Below are positions 1-11,964 of a stretch of 64,000 bases of DNA, piece by piece. Source of the stretch: Smittium mucronatum (lineage: Eukaryota > Kickxellomycota > Harpellomycetes > Harpellales > Legeriomycetaceae); NCBI GenBank assembly GCA_001953115.1, contig LSSL01000127.1, forward strand, positions 1 to 64,000. Direction: 5' to 3'. The translations under genes were made by a program, and so were the position numbers. Within the stretch, counting starts at the first letter, position 1, and every line of letters starts with the position of its first letter. A model generated the notes under the pieces. It worked only from the letters and a program-made list of their open reading frames with translations, did no database searches and was not told the DNA's origin.

Positions 1-1570
1 AAAGCGTGAAAACCATATGGGCAGCAAAATAATTTAATAATAATTCCTATAATTGATAAAAATAAGTTTTCTTTTATTTTTTGATAGCAGCATCCCTCAG
101 CATATGTTTCTTTGAACGCGATGTCCAAAAAAACTTAAAGCTGGAAGCTTAAGCTCTTCAGGATTTAGGATTTCAACAACCACATTTAACACTAACCGAT
201 TTTAAAAAAGATTTTGCGTGTAGGATTAGTAAAAATACTAGTTAAAATAAGACCATCCAATAGAACCTTGTAATTACCCAAACTATCTTTTCATTTCATC
301 AAACCAATTCCATTATTTAGTGATTATTCTCAAAAATTAGGCATAAAAATTTAATCTGCAGGATTTGATAACAGCCATAAAATGGAGGAGGGGAATCCAG
401 CTGAAAAATCACTATTAGATAAGCTATCTAGTGAATGGGGCTTTATGCAAATTAATTTGATGGTATGAAAAGTGTCAGGTAAGCTAATTTTTCTGTAGTA
501 AATGTGTCAATTAGGAAAAATGACAATTAGGAAAAATTAAAATTATGTTAATTGGTTATCAGATATAATGGCAATTGGGTTAATTGTCCTGTAGGCGGAA
601 TGTCAATTGTTTGAAATAAATAGGTGAAATTTCATTTAGACCAAATTGAATTGGGTGATATATCACGTCACTTAGATATATATTTCTGATAATTTTAAAT
701 TTTTAAATTTAAATCATCATAAATCTGGTTCACTTGCACATATAAAATTTGATAATGACTTGAGAACCGCTATCATTTATAAAATGTACAACTCTTAGAT
801 TTTTATAAAGATATATATTATATTAAAATGAAAGTTGACATATTATCAATTGACCTGCTGTAAATTTCACCTATTTTTTTGACAGCTTAAAATATGACAT
901 TTTTTTTATTTTACACTGTCGCTTAAGTACGTTTCTTGAAAGATAATTTGCTTAATAATTTAGAATCCCGATAGTAATAGAAATTAGGTGAAAATTTTAT
1001 TAGAAGAATAGTCTTTACAGCAGAAGCAGACGAAATTTTCTGAAACCATATATTATCAAAGATCAATCAAGCAGAATTATTTTTCTTAAATCTTTTAAAT
1101 TTTTTGAGTTTAAAGAGAAATAATTTGTTCGAAATCGGTGTTTTATATATGAAATTTATTTTTTTTGAATTAAAAATTGAACCCAATATATAAAATAATT
1201 AGTTTAGGGATTTTTTAATAATAAAATTATACAGATTTTGGAATATTTTTTACCCATTAATTATTTATCATTAAATTAATAAAATGATTTATAATATTTA
1301 ATAAATTTAAAAAAAAAACAAAAAACAAAAATATTTCGTATCATTAATTTCTACCAATTATTTTCTATATAAAATATTAATTGGCTCAAAGTGGAAAAAA
1401 ATTCTGCTTTAATTATAATTTTAGTGATAAAATATTATGTGATATCATTTTTTATTTGTTAATTCAAAAATTAGGCTAAAATTTTTCAAAATAAAAAATA
1501 TTCTAAAATACTTTTAGGAGGATTTTTTAAATATTTTCTTAAAACTGGAAATATACTAGGTAAATATAAT
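1..1570. other. A+T-rich region, no gene recognised
   Basis: No frame of useful length on either strand. Bases 470-930 hold several short copies of GTCAATT/GACAATT. A 15-base match, AAATAGGTGAAATTT, lies forward near 628 and inverted near 862, which could be a very decayed small inverted-repeat element. The first 460 bases are slightly less A+T-rich and read weakly like broken coding sequence on the plus strand, but no family is recognisable. Confidence 0.5.
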
Positions 1571-1599
1571 TCCAGTATGTTATGTATTTTTTGGGCGCC

Positions 1600-1999
1600 A
1601 ATTATCTATAACAGCTAGAATGGAATAAATCCTCTATTCAAAACTGTTGCTATGTAGAAAAAGACGAGGCAAAGTTAAGTGCATCATTTCCAAATCTTTC
1701 ATCGCCCAAAAAAAAAAGAGAAGTTAGAGCAGGTATTAATCAGTTCACCTATCCGAAACTGACCTATTTCTCCCTGTACTTACAAAATTAAGTATTTTTA
1801 CAGCCGTCGCAGTGGGAAAGATAGGAGATGTCTTATCAGGATTTTAGGAATGGAACTTAAAGAAAGTAATTTTAAAAAAGATTCAAGATTCTCTATTAAT
1901 GGTTCTCCTTCCAATTTAACCGATGAGTCTAAGTCATTGCCTAGTGTAGGAACTTCGGAAGATATATATACCGTATTATCACGATCACTGTCCTCCTAA
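1600..1999 (+). pseudogene. Unidentified coding relic
   Basis: This 400-base patch is richer in G+C than its surroundings and reads like protein on the plus strand. A first piece (about 1655-1790) encodes a Ser/Lys-rich segment containing SPKKKREVRAG. After a frame change, an ATG at 1850 opens a 49-codon frame ending in TAA at 1997-1999, rich in Ser, Glu and Asp. I recognise no domain. The composition suits a linker or nucleic-acid-binding part of a retroelement first ORF, but that is only a guess. The two pieces are not in one frame, so the sequence is broken as it stands. Confidence 0.25.
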
Positions 2000-3024
2000 A
2001 CCTCTCTCCAGAAATCAACTTTCGTATCAAATATATAATAATAAGCACTGGACTCAAAAAATTCATTTTTGGGCATAACCATGCACATAAAAAGATCTAA
2101 TTATTGTCAAAAATATGCTAAAAACCCAAACAAATAAAATTGAATAACTTTAAATGATCCCAATCCACGAAGAATACTAAAATAACTAACTAAAAATTAA
2201 CCAGACACAAGAATTGTAAAACTAATATCAGAAAATGTAAAAATACTTCTTATTGAGAAAGCCACAAAAGAAAAAAACTAAACTATAAAATGACTAAAAA
2301 AAATCCTCAAGAGTAATAATAATCTCAGACCATAAATAGTTAATAGCCTCACCTGGGAAGAAAATATGCGTGCCACCACTTTAGAATATATTAAAATAAA
2401 GTTAGTCTATTATTATTTAAAATTGTGCAATAAAATGAATAATTCTTTTTTAGATATTATATCACTACTAAAAAATAAATTGGATGGCTTAGTATTCAGA
2501 TGAGACTTAAATGAAGTGGAGGGGGGGGGGATGGATTAATTTAAGGTATTATGTTTTTCAATGATACTGTTAGCCAGATATCTCCGAAAATATCCAAGAA
2601 ACGTTGAGACCATAACAGCTGTCAATTCAGGTTTTTTTATATAGTCTAGCTCTGAGTTTTAAAGAAAATATAAGTTTTGAAATTATCTAAAACTTTGGGT
2701 ATAACATATTATCCACAGCCTATCAATATCACAGCTACCCAAAAAATAAAAAAATTCGATACTGACTAATAAAATGCAAGGATTTTATTTCACAAGCAAA
2801 CATAAAGTTGAATAATGCGTATATCAGCTCTTTCGTGTTGAATCTGAAGCTCAAATCTATTACCCAAGATTTTCCTCCAATTGACATGATATTTATGTTC
2901 TTGGAATAGTTTAAATTGTTAATTAAAATCAAATCTGTTGCTGTGTTTACTCAAGAATCCAGAAAAGCTAAATAGTTCTACTGGGGGGGGGGATGATGAA
3001 AAATGAACGGTTAAAAATTGAATA
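2000..3024. other. A+T-rich region with two G10 tracts
   Basis: No gene is visible; a 65-codon minus-strand frame at 2735-2932 has no recognisable content. The two striking features are runs of ten G at 2521-2530 and 2983-2992, each followed by ATG A/G, in DNA that otherwise has few G. Confidence 0.5.
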
Positions 3025-3291
3025 AAAACCATTTTATTAGTGCCAAATCAGATTTCACCATTTTTAATAAATTTTTCTAATTTAAAAGCATATTTAATTG
3101 AAAAAATAGGCCTTCTTTATTTTATAAATTAATCACAAGAGCTTTAATGGCTAAATAAAATCCATATTTTCCCAACGATTATTTTAAAAAAATTTACTGG
3201 ATTATTCCTAAATTATACCATTATATCCCTTAATTGGTCAATTAATTTATATAATCTTAGTTTTTATGTCCACATATGAATCGGATAAAAC
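3025..3291. repeat. Left arm of long inverted repeat
   Basis: Pairs as a diverged reverse complement with 5936-6200. By eye roughly three quarters or more of the positions agree, with several small indels. A G10 tract ends about 30 bases outside this arm. Confidence 0.5.
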
Positions 3292-5935
3292 ATTTTTGCT
3301 AAATATTTAAATATGACAATGTATTATTAGGTGAGAGATTTTTACTATTAATGTGTTGCAATGCATGGAATTTTTTTTTCCTAAATCGAATTAAAAACTA
3401 TAAATTTTTGGATCTGAACATACGAATGGGAAATATATCAAAAAAATAATTCTACAATGATAAACCATTTAATTTTTTTTGTCAAAAATGAATTTTGGAA
3501 TCATTTTGGATAAATATAAATAGGAATTTTTCATTTACTAAATAAAATTTATTATATCGCGCTATTAAGATAATCAGCTTTTATGAAAGATACCGTTTAC
3601 ATTTCGAAGTCTTAATTATTATTTTCTGAATTTAGAAGTCTCCAAAGGTAAATAGATTCATATAAGTAAGCTTCCGTATCATTTCTTCGAATTTAAAATT
3701 GAGTTTTTATAAAAATTTAAAGATAATTTTTGTATTTTTTAGGATGGAGGTATATCGTATACTTGCAAATCTTTTACTAACATAACATAGATAACTTATT
3801 TTTGGTAAGATAATACTACATTGCAAAAAATAACCATTCAAACCACCACAGTTAATAAAAAAAAAGTCTTATTTTGTATTGGTATATACTAAATAAGCCC
3901 GTTAAATTTCTTATAAAATTATAATTCTTTTTTTATAGCTTAGATAAAGCTTTAATGCGATTTTTAGCCTGAAAATCCCACTTTAATATAAAAAAGATTT
4001 TTAAATATGTCTTTAGCTTAATATTGCGTAAGTTATTTTTTTGATATCTTTATGTAAGATAAATTAATAACACATATTGTTATTTTGAATTCCCTTAATC
4101 ATAAAATTTTCTTTAATGAGCTTCAAATCCTTATATTTTTCAGATTTTGTTCAAAATTTCAAATCGAGATAAAATTTATTTTAATAAAATTAAATTAGAC
4201 AATAATTTAAAAACAATCAAAAAAAATAATCCTTATTTAAGCTAGTATTTTTTTTTGTTTTCTATGATTTTCCTTGCTTCTTTCTTCCATCGATCAGTAT
4301 TATATTTAAAAACACCAATATATCTTTAAAAAAAAGAAGTAAATGTGTATGCATTTTTTGCTTTAGATAATCTAAAAAGAGAAGTAAAAATAATTATATT
4401 TCAATATATTTAATTCGAAAAAACGAATTAAAATCTTAGAAAATTTTTATAAATGAATCCAAATTTGTATATATATTATTTAAGAACACATTCTTCACGG
4501 ATTTTAAATTTATTTTCATATATTTAATTGTAGTTTATCTTGCCAAATTTGGTGATGTAAAAATCTCTGACTCGTTCAATATTTTTTTTTTCAAAGATTA
4601 ACAAAATCTATCAAGTTTATTCTATGCCACTCTGTATATTTATCTTCGGTGGTTCATTTATACCTTTCTAACAGACTATTTTTTAGGGGGGGGGATCTCA
4701 AAAATTTCATTCCAATTGGAATATTTCATGATCCATAGATCATTAATTTTATTAATTGTTTAACTCGCCCTATTTATTTGAACTATTCAGAAATAAACGT
4801 GGGTTTTTATAAGTAATATAAACTTTGAGTAGACATGAGATGTATTCTGAAAATATCATGCGTTAGATAATTTTTTAGGAATTTTATCCCCTATTTATTA
4901 TAAAAAATTTATTACAAAGCGTGGTACAAATCATTTTCTCTGTTCATAGAGTTTTCAAAAAAAAAAATCTGGCCTTCGAAATAGTTTCAGCAGAAACAGA
5001 TATAAGATTTTTGCGCTTCAACTGAGTTCATTTTTTTAAGTTCACTATTTAACGTATTAAAAACTCGTAAATAAGTTATGAAATCGTCATTTCTCTTTAA
5101 TCCAATCGCTATAAGAATAATTTTTTGATCCATATCCGTAAAAACAGCAAAAAAAGCGGGTCATTATATTTGAATAAATCTAAAAGTGAAATCAATGTTT
5201 AAATTGACAGAATTTGAAAATTAAGTTATTGATGGTTTTGAATACGTAGCATATCGGAAATATTATAGTTCTGAAGAGTGTTCTTCTATATACCATCCTT
5301 AAAGACTCAATTTTTCAGTAGATTTTTTTTACAAAATATTTGGAAATTTTCAGTTGAGATTAAATTCTCTGAATTATTTTTGATTTTTTAGCTGTTGATT
5401 GTTATGTGTATTTTTTTATTCCTATTTTTGATCCATTAGAACCTTTTATTATTATTATTATTTTTGTTTTATGTCTATAATCATAAAGTTAAATGGTTTC
5501 ATATCCCTTAAATGCTGGGGTTTCATAAAAGTTTTCTAATTGTTTTGTTGATTAATATAGCTACTAACGTCTTTAATTCTCCTTCAAAACCATAATGTTA
5601 AAGTTTTTGCACTTATATAAGTTATACCTAATTACATACTGTTTTTTAGTGTAGGATAACCTCAAATTCCCAAAATTTTGTTTTTATTCAGAGATATCAG
5701 TTTGACTCCAGTTTTTAAATGAATCACTCATATTTTTAGTAAAAAAAATAAAAATCGACGGGTGAAAATTAAGAGTTAATGGTTATAAATCAGCATATTC
5801 AGATAAGGCTGTAATATTAAAAGATTATTATCAATTAATTGTAAACAGGTTCAATATATTGAAAATTCAGATAATTAAAAAATATTATTTATTTTTTAAG
5901 AAAGCATATCTGAAACATGCAAAAATGTGAAACAA

Positions 5936-6200
5936 TTTTATCCGATTAATATGTGGACATAAAAATTCAGAATATGTAAACCCATTATCAAATTAATGAA
6001 TTAAATAGCTTAATTTAGGGATAAAACGGTAAATTTTTTAAAATAATCATTGGAAAAATATGCCTTGGATTTAGAAAGGAAAGCTCTTGTGATTAATGTG
6101 TTAAATAATGAAGGCATAAGAGTTCAATTAAATCTGCTTTTAAATTAGCAAAATCTCCTATAAATGATTAAATCTGCTTTTGCTCAAATGAAATGGCCGT
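5936..6200. repeat. Right arm of long inverted repeat
   Basis: Inverted partner of 3025-3291. Near its outer end the string AAATCTGCTTTT occurs twice within about 40 bases, a local tandem duplication absent from the left arm. Confidence 0.5.
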
Positions 6201-6239
6201 GATTAAATATAACCAAAAATAAACCCCTAAATGGATTAA

Positions 6240-9100
6240 TTGCAACCAATAAACTGATTAATTTTGGCGACTGGAAGCCCTTTAGAGGGTTCCAGAAACG
6301 AGCTACCCAATAGAAAAACTATCAAAAGTTCTCCACTTTTTACATGGTACCAATATCAAATCATACCTACCCTTTGGGGTGATATATCAATCAAATGTTT
6401 AATGCAGAAGGGAGATTTCAATGTAAAATAATCAGTGCAAGAGAATGGAAATGATCGCAAATAGGGTTAGACCCAAAATATACCAAAGAAACTTAAAGTG
6501 ACTTACAATCACTGTTTTTTGCAAGAAAAAATATCCAACAGACACCCTTTACATTTAAAAAAACCCTTATAATCGAATCAAAGCCAAAATTAAAGCATGA
6601 GACGCATAAAATAAAAGATTCATAAGCCATAGCTTTAGATTTGATAAATTTCAGCCAAAAAAAAATATTTGAGAAGGACTCCTCTATATCACCAGATTTT
6701 TATTCGAGCACATTTTCTACTCGGAAAAAATTCAGGCAATTTAGCCATATAAAAGAAGTTGTACTACTAGGTAAAAAACTGAAGAGTATCAACTCTAAAT
6801 AAATTTATCAATCGGTATTATCAAGAGGAAATAATTCCTAGTATAATTAGAACAATTAGACGCATCATTTCATTGAATTATAAATAATTCATTCAGAAAA
6901 TTCCTTTTTTTTAAGTTTAATATAAAATCTTACCGGCCCCAGACCTTAAACTTTGTTATATTCCATTCACTACTAGTATTTACTAAGATTATTTCTCCTA
7001 TAATGCTATGATCATGACGAAAAGTAATCATTATAACAGCTTACCTAAAATTCAGCCTTATAATAGCGTCGGCAAAAGAGAAATGATAAATATAAAACTA
7101 TTCGGTATTGACCAAATTGTACAAATTTGGATTCAAGTAAACTATTAAAAACAACTGTTAATCTTGATTCAGCCGATTCGCACCAGGGAATAAAAATAAG
7201 AGCTGTAACATTACATTAAAGGCACCCGAAAACAAGTTCCAAGATCTTCTGATAACAGTTATGCAATGTATTTAGAAAGATATTCCACGATAAGTTCAAT
7301 ACCATCATTTAGCTTTAAAGCACAGACTATGAAAGTCGCAATAATTCCGGTTTGACTTAATCTGTCTAGGCTTATGAGGTTATGATTGGATCCTTATGGA
7401 AAAATCTGACTTTTAAATTATCTGGACCTATAAAAAAGCTGAGCATATAAACTGATCTGGTGAAGGGGTCAACTGTCTCAATGAAATAAGTGATACTTCC
7501 TATAAGAGATTCCGGAAAAAGAGATATTCACTGATTTCAGCAACAAGATATAAATAATCTTTGCTGGATCTCAGAAATACTCAATTAATTAGATAGAAAA
7601 TCCGATGAATTTTTGTTTCAATGCAAAAATTTAACTAACAGTACTATAAACCTCCATGCGATATCATTTTTTTGGCGTAAATTATTAATGAATTAAGAAA
7701 AATACCACAGATTTGGCTTAATTTCAAATTTCGATAGAAAAGATTACCCAAAATCGCAGTAAATTTCTAAAAAAATATAGAACAGCTGATTGAATACAGG
7801 AAAACAAACTCAAGTTACAATAAATCCATAAGATATAATCCCTGAAATAATTTATAAAGATTAATAGGAAGAACGGAACTTTCGATTTTTCAAACAGAAC
7901 TCAAAGAAATTTAGGTCCAGTTTGTAAAAATCGAAATAGAACTATTCTTTTACACCAAAAATAGGTACCTGAATAAATTCTAAAGCTACTACCCAAATAA
8001 AAACTTATTGGAAATAGATAATATATTACAAATATGGTCTGTGCAGAGGAAGTCATACTGCTGCCCGCAATTGAACCTGATCTTGCTAATAATTCAATAT
8101 TTTTTTAGAAAAAGACTAAAAATTTATTTATAACCAAAAAAGACCAATCAGCTACAAATAACCTAGAAGAGATGTATTTAGAGATGTTAAAACAAATATC
8201 TATACCAGGAACATTATAGTTCTAGAACACAAAAGCGTCAAGTAACCACTAGTGAAGAGAAAGTTATAGTATTTGATGGAATGAAACACAAGCTTTATGA
8301 CATGATAAAACAAGACCTTGGACGTCGAGAAATTGAAATTATACTATCCAAACCAAGATCAGATAAGCTAATGTGAAACTAAGATCCCACACAAAAAATA
8401 ATTTAGGCTTTTATGGCCTATCAAGGAATAAAAAAACTGATCAATGCCGAAGAGATAGCTAATTCTCTAGCCAAATTATATTTCAAATACGCACTAGAGC
8501 TATCAAAAATAAAGGCATAAAATTCAGCGATGATGAGTATATGAATTAAACCTTCACTAGTATAAATATTTTTATGTTTTAATATTTTCTTTTCTGAGCC
8601 AAAAGAACTTCAATAATTCTTTTTTTGCAAGACATAGTTTGGTATATATTCAGAAATATCAAAAATCAGAGAGCTGGAAACATTCTCTGAAATATAAATA
8701 ATATTTATAACTTTTTTTTTGGCTTCAATAAATATATGACTTGCTACGTGAATGAGACATCGGAGTTATCAATGATTTTATGAAATATCGTATCGGTGAA
8801 GTAGAACACTTTTTTTGTGTCAAAAAAGGAAAAGTGAGCTTTGCAGTCAATAATAAAGCCTGCAATTTAAAACATCATTCTGATATAGTGGTATTCCAGG
8901 TTGAATCATATAGTTAATACATGCTATATTTAAAGATGTATATTGCAAGAATGAGCACGAAAATCATCCAATTATAGCCTTGAATATGTTAATGACAATT
9001 AAACGACTTTAATAAGCCCCTCAGTATCAGATTAATCTCCAGATATTTCTCAAAATTTCAGATCACATTAAACGCTCGCTAACCCCCCGTCACCCCCCGA
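6240..9100 (+). pseudogene. Decayed plus-strand coding region, probably retroelement
   Basis: For almost 3 kb the plus strand reads as fragments of protein in shifting frames, interrupted by stops. The clearest piece is 8254-8520: 89 codons with only three internal stops, containing HKLYDMIKQDLGRRE, LSKPRSD, DPTQKII and AFMAYQGIKKLINAEEIA. Another is near 7301-7350 (FKAQTMKVAIIPV), and a third near 8750-8920 (MKYRIGEVEHFFCVKKGK). Two of the three stops in the 8254-8520 piece are TAA or TAG where a C-to-T change of a Gln codon would restore an amino acid. The density of relics and the location suggest a retrotransposon body, but I see no reverse-transcriptase active site and cannot name the family. 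It is unlike the gag of the DIRS element nearby. Confidence 0.3.
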
Positions 9101-10614
9101 ATCAATATAAGAGCACTGTTACGTAAATTTTTTCCTGATACAGGCTTTACATCTTCAGGTATTTTTTCGCAAGTTTTTTAGTAAAAATTCTATATTTTTG
9201 GCAATTAATACCGTTTATCATGCATTACAAGCTCCAATATCGCTGATATGTATTGTCTCTGGAGACAAATAATATGATACGAACAGAATTATAATTTAAT
9301 AATTAATCGATTTTAATTATATCAATTTGGTATCATTTCACTCTCCACTATTCCGCAAATATATTAAAAAATCATTACTTTAGATTTTAAAGGGTAATTA
9401 TATAAGTGTTCCAAATTTTTTGTTATTAAATGTGGTTTTATTTAATATAGACGACTAAAATAATATAGAGAAAACTTAAATATATAGTTTAAGGAATTAT
9501 ATGGGGAAAAGATATAAAATCAGAGTTAAAATAATCAGGTATCGCATAAAAGTATCTTTCCTCCCAGTTCTATTGAGAGCCATTGGGCTCTTATGGTCAA
9601 AAAATACTCTTTTCTCAATATATTTAGCTTATATTATGATTTTCTGTTTTAGGTCGTGCTTTCATCTGCTAAAAGTCCCTTATACATATTTTTTTTTCTG
9701 ATAGGGAATATTCAGTCTTAGCTCTGTTAATATTCCATAAGTCCAATTCATATAGTATATCCAACTTTGGAAATTTTTTTAGATTAACTCTGTTGTTAGT
9801 ATATTAGATATCTCATTATCTAATTAATTTTAATCAGTAAATGTACAATTCTTTTTTCCGAAATCCATTCACTCGCCCACAGCCAAAGTAAGCATCAAAG
9901 ATCCTTTCCCTGCGTGCTCTGCATGATTCGAATTCGAATTATTGATTAAATATGCCTTTATTCCATATTCCAAATTCTTCTATAGTGATTATATCGTTTT
10001 AAGATAGAACTCACAGATTACTGGTCACTTTTGGCTCCAGATCAATCTCATGGAAATTTGTTCAATTAAAATTTGGATTTGCGTTTTTTTCCCCACTATT
10101 TTGCCCTATTTAGTTTTTACCCTTAATTCTTTTCAATTTTCTTCATCAATTTTCTTCCTTATTAGTATTTTATTAAATTCATTGGAAGATGAGTTTCCTT
10201 CTTAAAACATCCCATTGTTTATATTCTCATTTTCTGTGTATACCTTATTGAACCACCTATTTTTTATCGGTAGGCTTACCAAGAAGTTAATAGATTTTCT
10301 GTTGATATTATTGTAAATATTGAAACATATGGTGCTCCAATATAAGAGAGAATTTACCAAAGAATCTACCGCAGTTGTATATCCCATTATCCAATAGCCA
10401 TTATATATATATTTTTAAAATAACTTCGCCCCAATTTGTTGTAACGCTTTTCAGTTAAAGCATTTTGACACTTTAATATATAAAATTCTTTGTTATTATC
10501 AATTTTATTTTGAAAATAGCTTTAGAAATTTTAATTAATTTGCTCCAAATTGGTGGGAAATTCTTGTGATACTTTTTTGAGTTATTGTTAGTCTGTAGGC
10601 CATTCATTTTTTTT
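9101..10614. other. A+T-rich spacer, only weak frames
   Basis: Short open frames occur at 9501-9701 (plus) and 10202-10387 (minus), neither with a recognisable domain. The minus-strand one could be a scrap of a LINE-type linker region. Just before this spacer, around 9083-9100, lie two clusters of six C. Confidence 0.4.
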
Positions 10615-10677
10615 AGAATTAATCGAGCCTTTTAGGGCGAAGATTAATTCATATTATGCGATAATAAGAGACATACC

Positions 10678-10821
10678 AAGTGTTACCATCTTATTGGGCA
10701 AAGCTAAATCGAAAATCTAAACCAATAAAACTAAGTGAAATAAATGAACTATAAATATTTTTTTTGATAAAGACTGTGAAGTACAGTTTAGAGATATCCC
10801 TATCATCTTTCAGCAAAGGTA
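10678..10821. repeat. DIRS inverted terminal repeat, 3' end of the element
   Basis: Reverse complement of 14737-14887 at high but imperfect identity. Shared blocks include AGTGTTA, CATCTTATTGGGCAAAGCTAAAT, AAATGAACTA, GATAAAGACTGT and ACAGTTTAGAGATA. Bases 10615-10677 extend outward beyond the shared repeat and are complementary to 10865-10906. Confidence 0.9.
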
Positions 10822-10864
10822 AATGGGAAAATGGGTGGGACTTAATATTTATCCTATTGTCGTG

Positions 10865-10940
10865 TAATATGAATTAATCTTCGTCCTAAAGGGCTCAATT
10901 AATTCTAACAATTATACATCAAATAGAAGAAATATTAAGT
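10865..10940. repeat. DIRS internal complementary region
   Basis: A composite of two reverse complements. Bases 10865-10906 pair with the outermost 3' end of the element (10615-10657). Bases 10910-10940 pair with the outermost 5' end (14884-14914). The trinucleotide AAC (GTT on the element's sense strand) at 10907-10909 separates the halves and marks the predicted circle junction. In DIRS elements this region is thought to align the two ends of the linear product for circle formation. It sits between the recombinase gene and the terminal repeat, as expected. Confidence 0.88.
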
Positions 10941-10977
10941 ATCTTCAAGTTATAAAATTGAATCAGTCGTTATTCAA

Positions 10978-11830
10978 AGAATTCATTGTGAGTCGACATT
11001 AAGTATCATAGATCGATTAGTCTGATAAAAGACATGGGCAACTATTCCATCCGATGATACACCATTATTAGCCGTCAGTGTGGCTCCGATCGCTCTACCC
11101 TTTGGTATGGATGTTTCCAGGTCCCGGCGTATTAAATTGGAAATCTTGTGGATCTGTCTGGTTATACTATCCACAGAAAGAGAATTCTCGTTTTCTTTAA
11201 CAAACCTAACCAGTCTGTTTACAGTACACATGCTATTGTTTGAATGTAGTGTAGGAAAAATGTCGCGGGCGACCTTTTCCTTGTATATGGTGTAAGCTAT
11301 GACTAGGAAAAGTATCGGGTCTGAATGCGGGCTTATCTGGCAATGTTTTTCAATTGGGCGGCCTCCTCTTTTTTCTTTAGTCACTACTATTACTAAGTAT
11401 AGTATGCCCTGGTCGACGCGACTTCTCCTGTCTTCTATTCGGTGTATGTCGCATGCCCTTAGAAAGCCGGTTACTTTCAAGATACAGACTATTTTTGCGG
11501 TTAAGTCCTTGATAGATAGGTCGCTGGTTGGGCTCCACTCTCCAAATCTAGTCAATATCGATGTATGTATATATTTTATCTGACAAAAGATTTGATTGCT
11601 GATTCATCCAATGCTTTGATAAACTCGGCGAACATTGGATGGTTGGAAATTTCCAAGGGGTTATCAGCAAGCATAAGTATTGCTGAATTTTAGACTAGTA
11701 TTTTTCCTAACTTTAATTTTTCCTTGCAATATATTTCCGACAAGTAATTTATTACTTGAGCGGAGGATATCGGATTGGTGATCTCGTAAGAGATACTCCA
11801 GTCTAAAAAAGTTGTTTTATAGAGCTTTGA
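10978..11830 (-). pseudogene. DIRS tyrosine recombinase, broken
   Basis: Integrates the circular DIRS intermediate by tyrosine-recombinase chemistry. The N-terminal core-binding part reads from about 11830 to 11590 (FLDWSISYEITNP, NYLSEIYCKEKLKLGK, NPLEISNHPMFAEFIKALDE, SAIKSFVR), with a stop in the middle and another before the next segment. The catalytic part is an open 190-codon stretch at 10983-11555: VTGFLRACDI carries the first catalytic Arg, and RAIGATLTANNGVSSDGIVAHVF the distal part of the active site. In the frame continuing into the C terminus, the expected DTYYRLT reads DT-stop-CRLT, with TGT and TAA at 10996-11001, so the nucleophilic tyrosine codon is lost. The frame that stays open passes over this site. 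The domain order and the position next to the internal complementary region leave little doubt about the family. Confidence 0.85.
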
Positions 11831-11964
11831 TTGGATCAGCTTTTGGCTCGTTGTTTGTTGAAAAGGATACAGTCAACGGCGTGAGTACCGAGACCTTGCG
11901 CTTTGAGAAAGCTCCGCTGATCCTCTATTCCAATAACTTCCGATTCTTGTTAGTACAGAGCGGG

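Larger units (their letters stand above)
3025..6200. mobile_element. Probable decayed transposon with long inverted repeats
   Basis: The segment 3025-3291 returns as a diverged reverse complement at 5936-6200. Shared blocks in the same order include TTATCCGATT, ATATGTGGACATAAAAA, AGCTCTTGTGATTAAT and TTCAATTAAAT. Two arms of about 265 bases separated by about 2.65 kb fit the long terminal inverted repeats of a DNA transposon or foldback element. The interior has coding-like scraps on the minus strand (near 4250-4330, containing RWKKEARKIIEN, and near 4600-4680), but no catalytic motif was found, so the family stays open. The arms are much more diverged than those of the element at 29.7-32.9 kb, so this copy looks older. 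Confidence 0.45.

Noticed and set aside
500..930. Small inverted-repeat (MITE-like) element with GTCAATT motifs
   Set aside because: Only one 15-base match and scattered heptamers support it; not enough in A+T-rich DNA.
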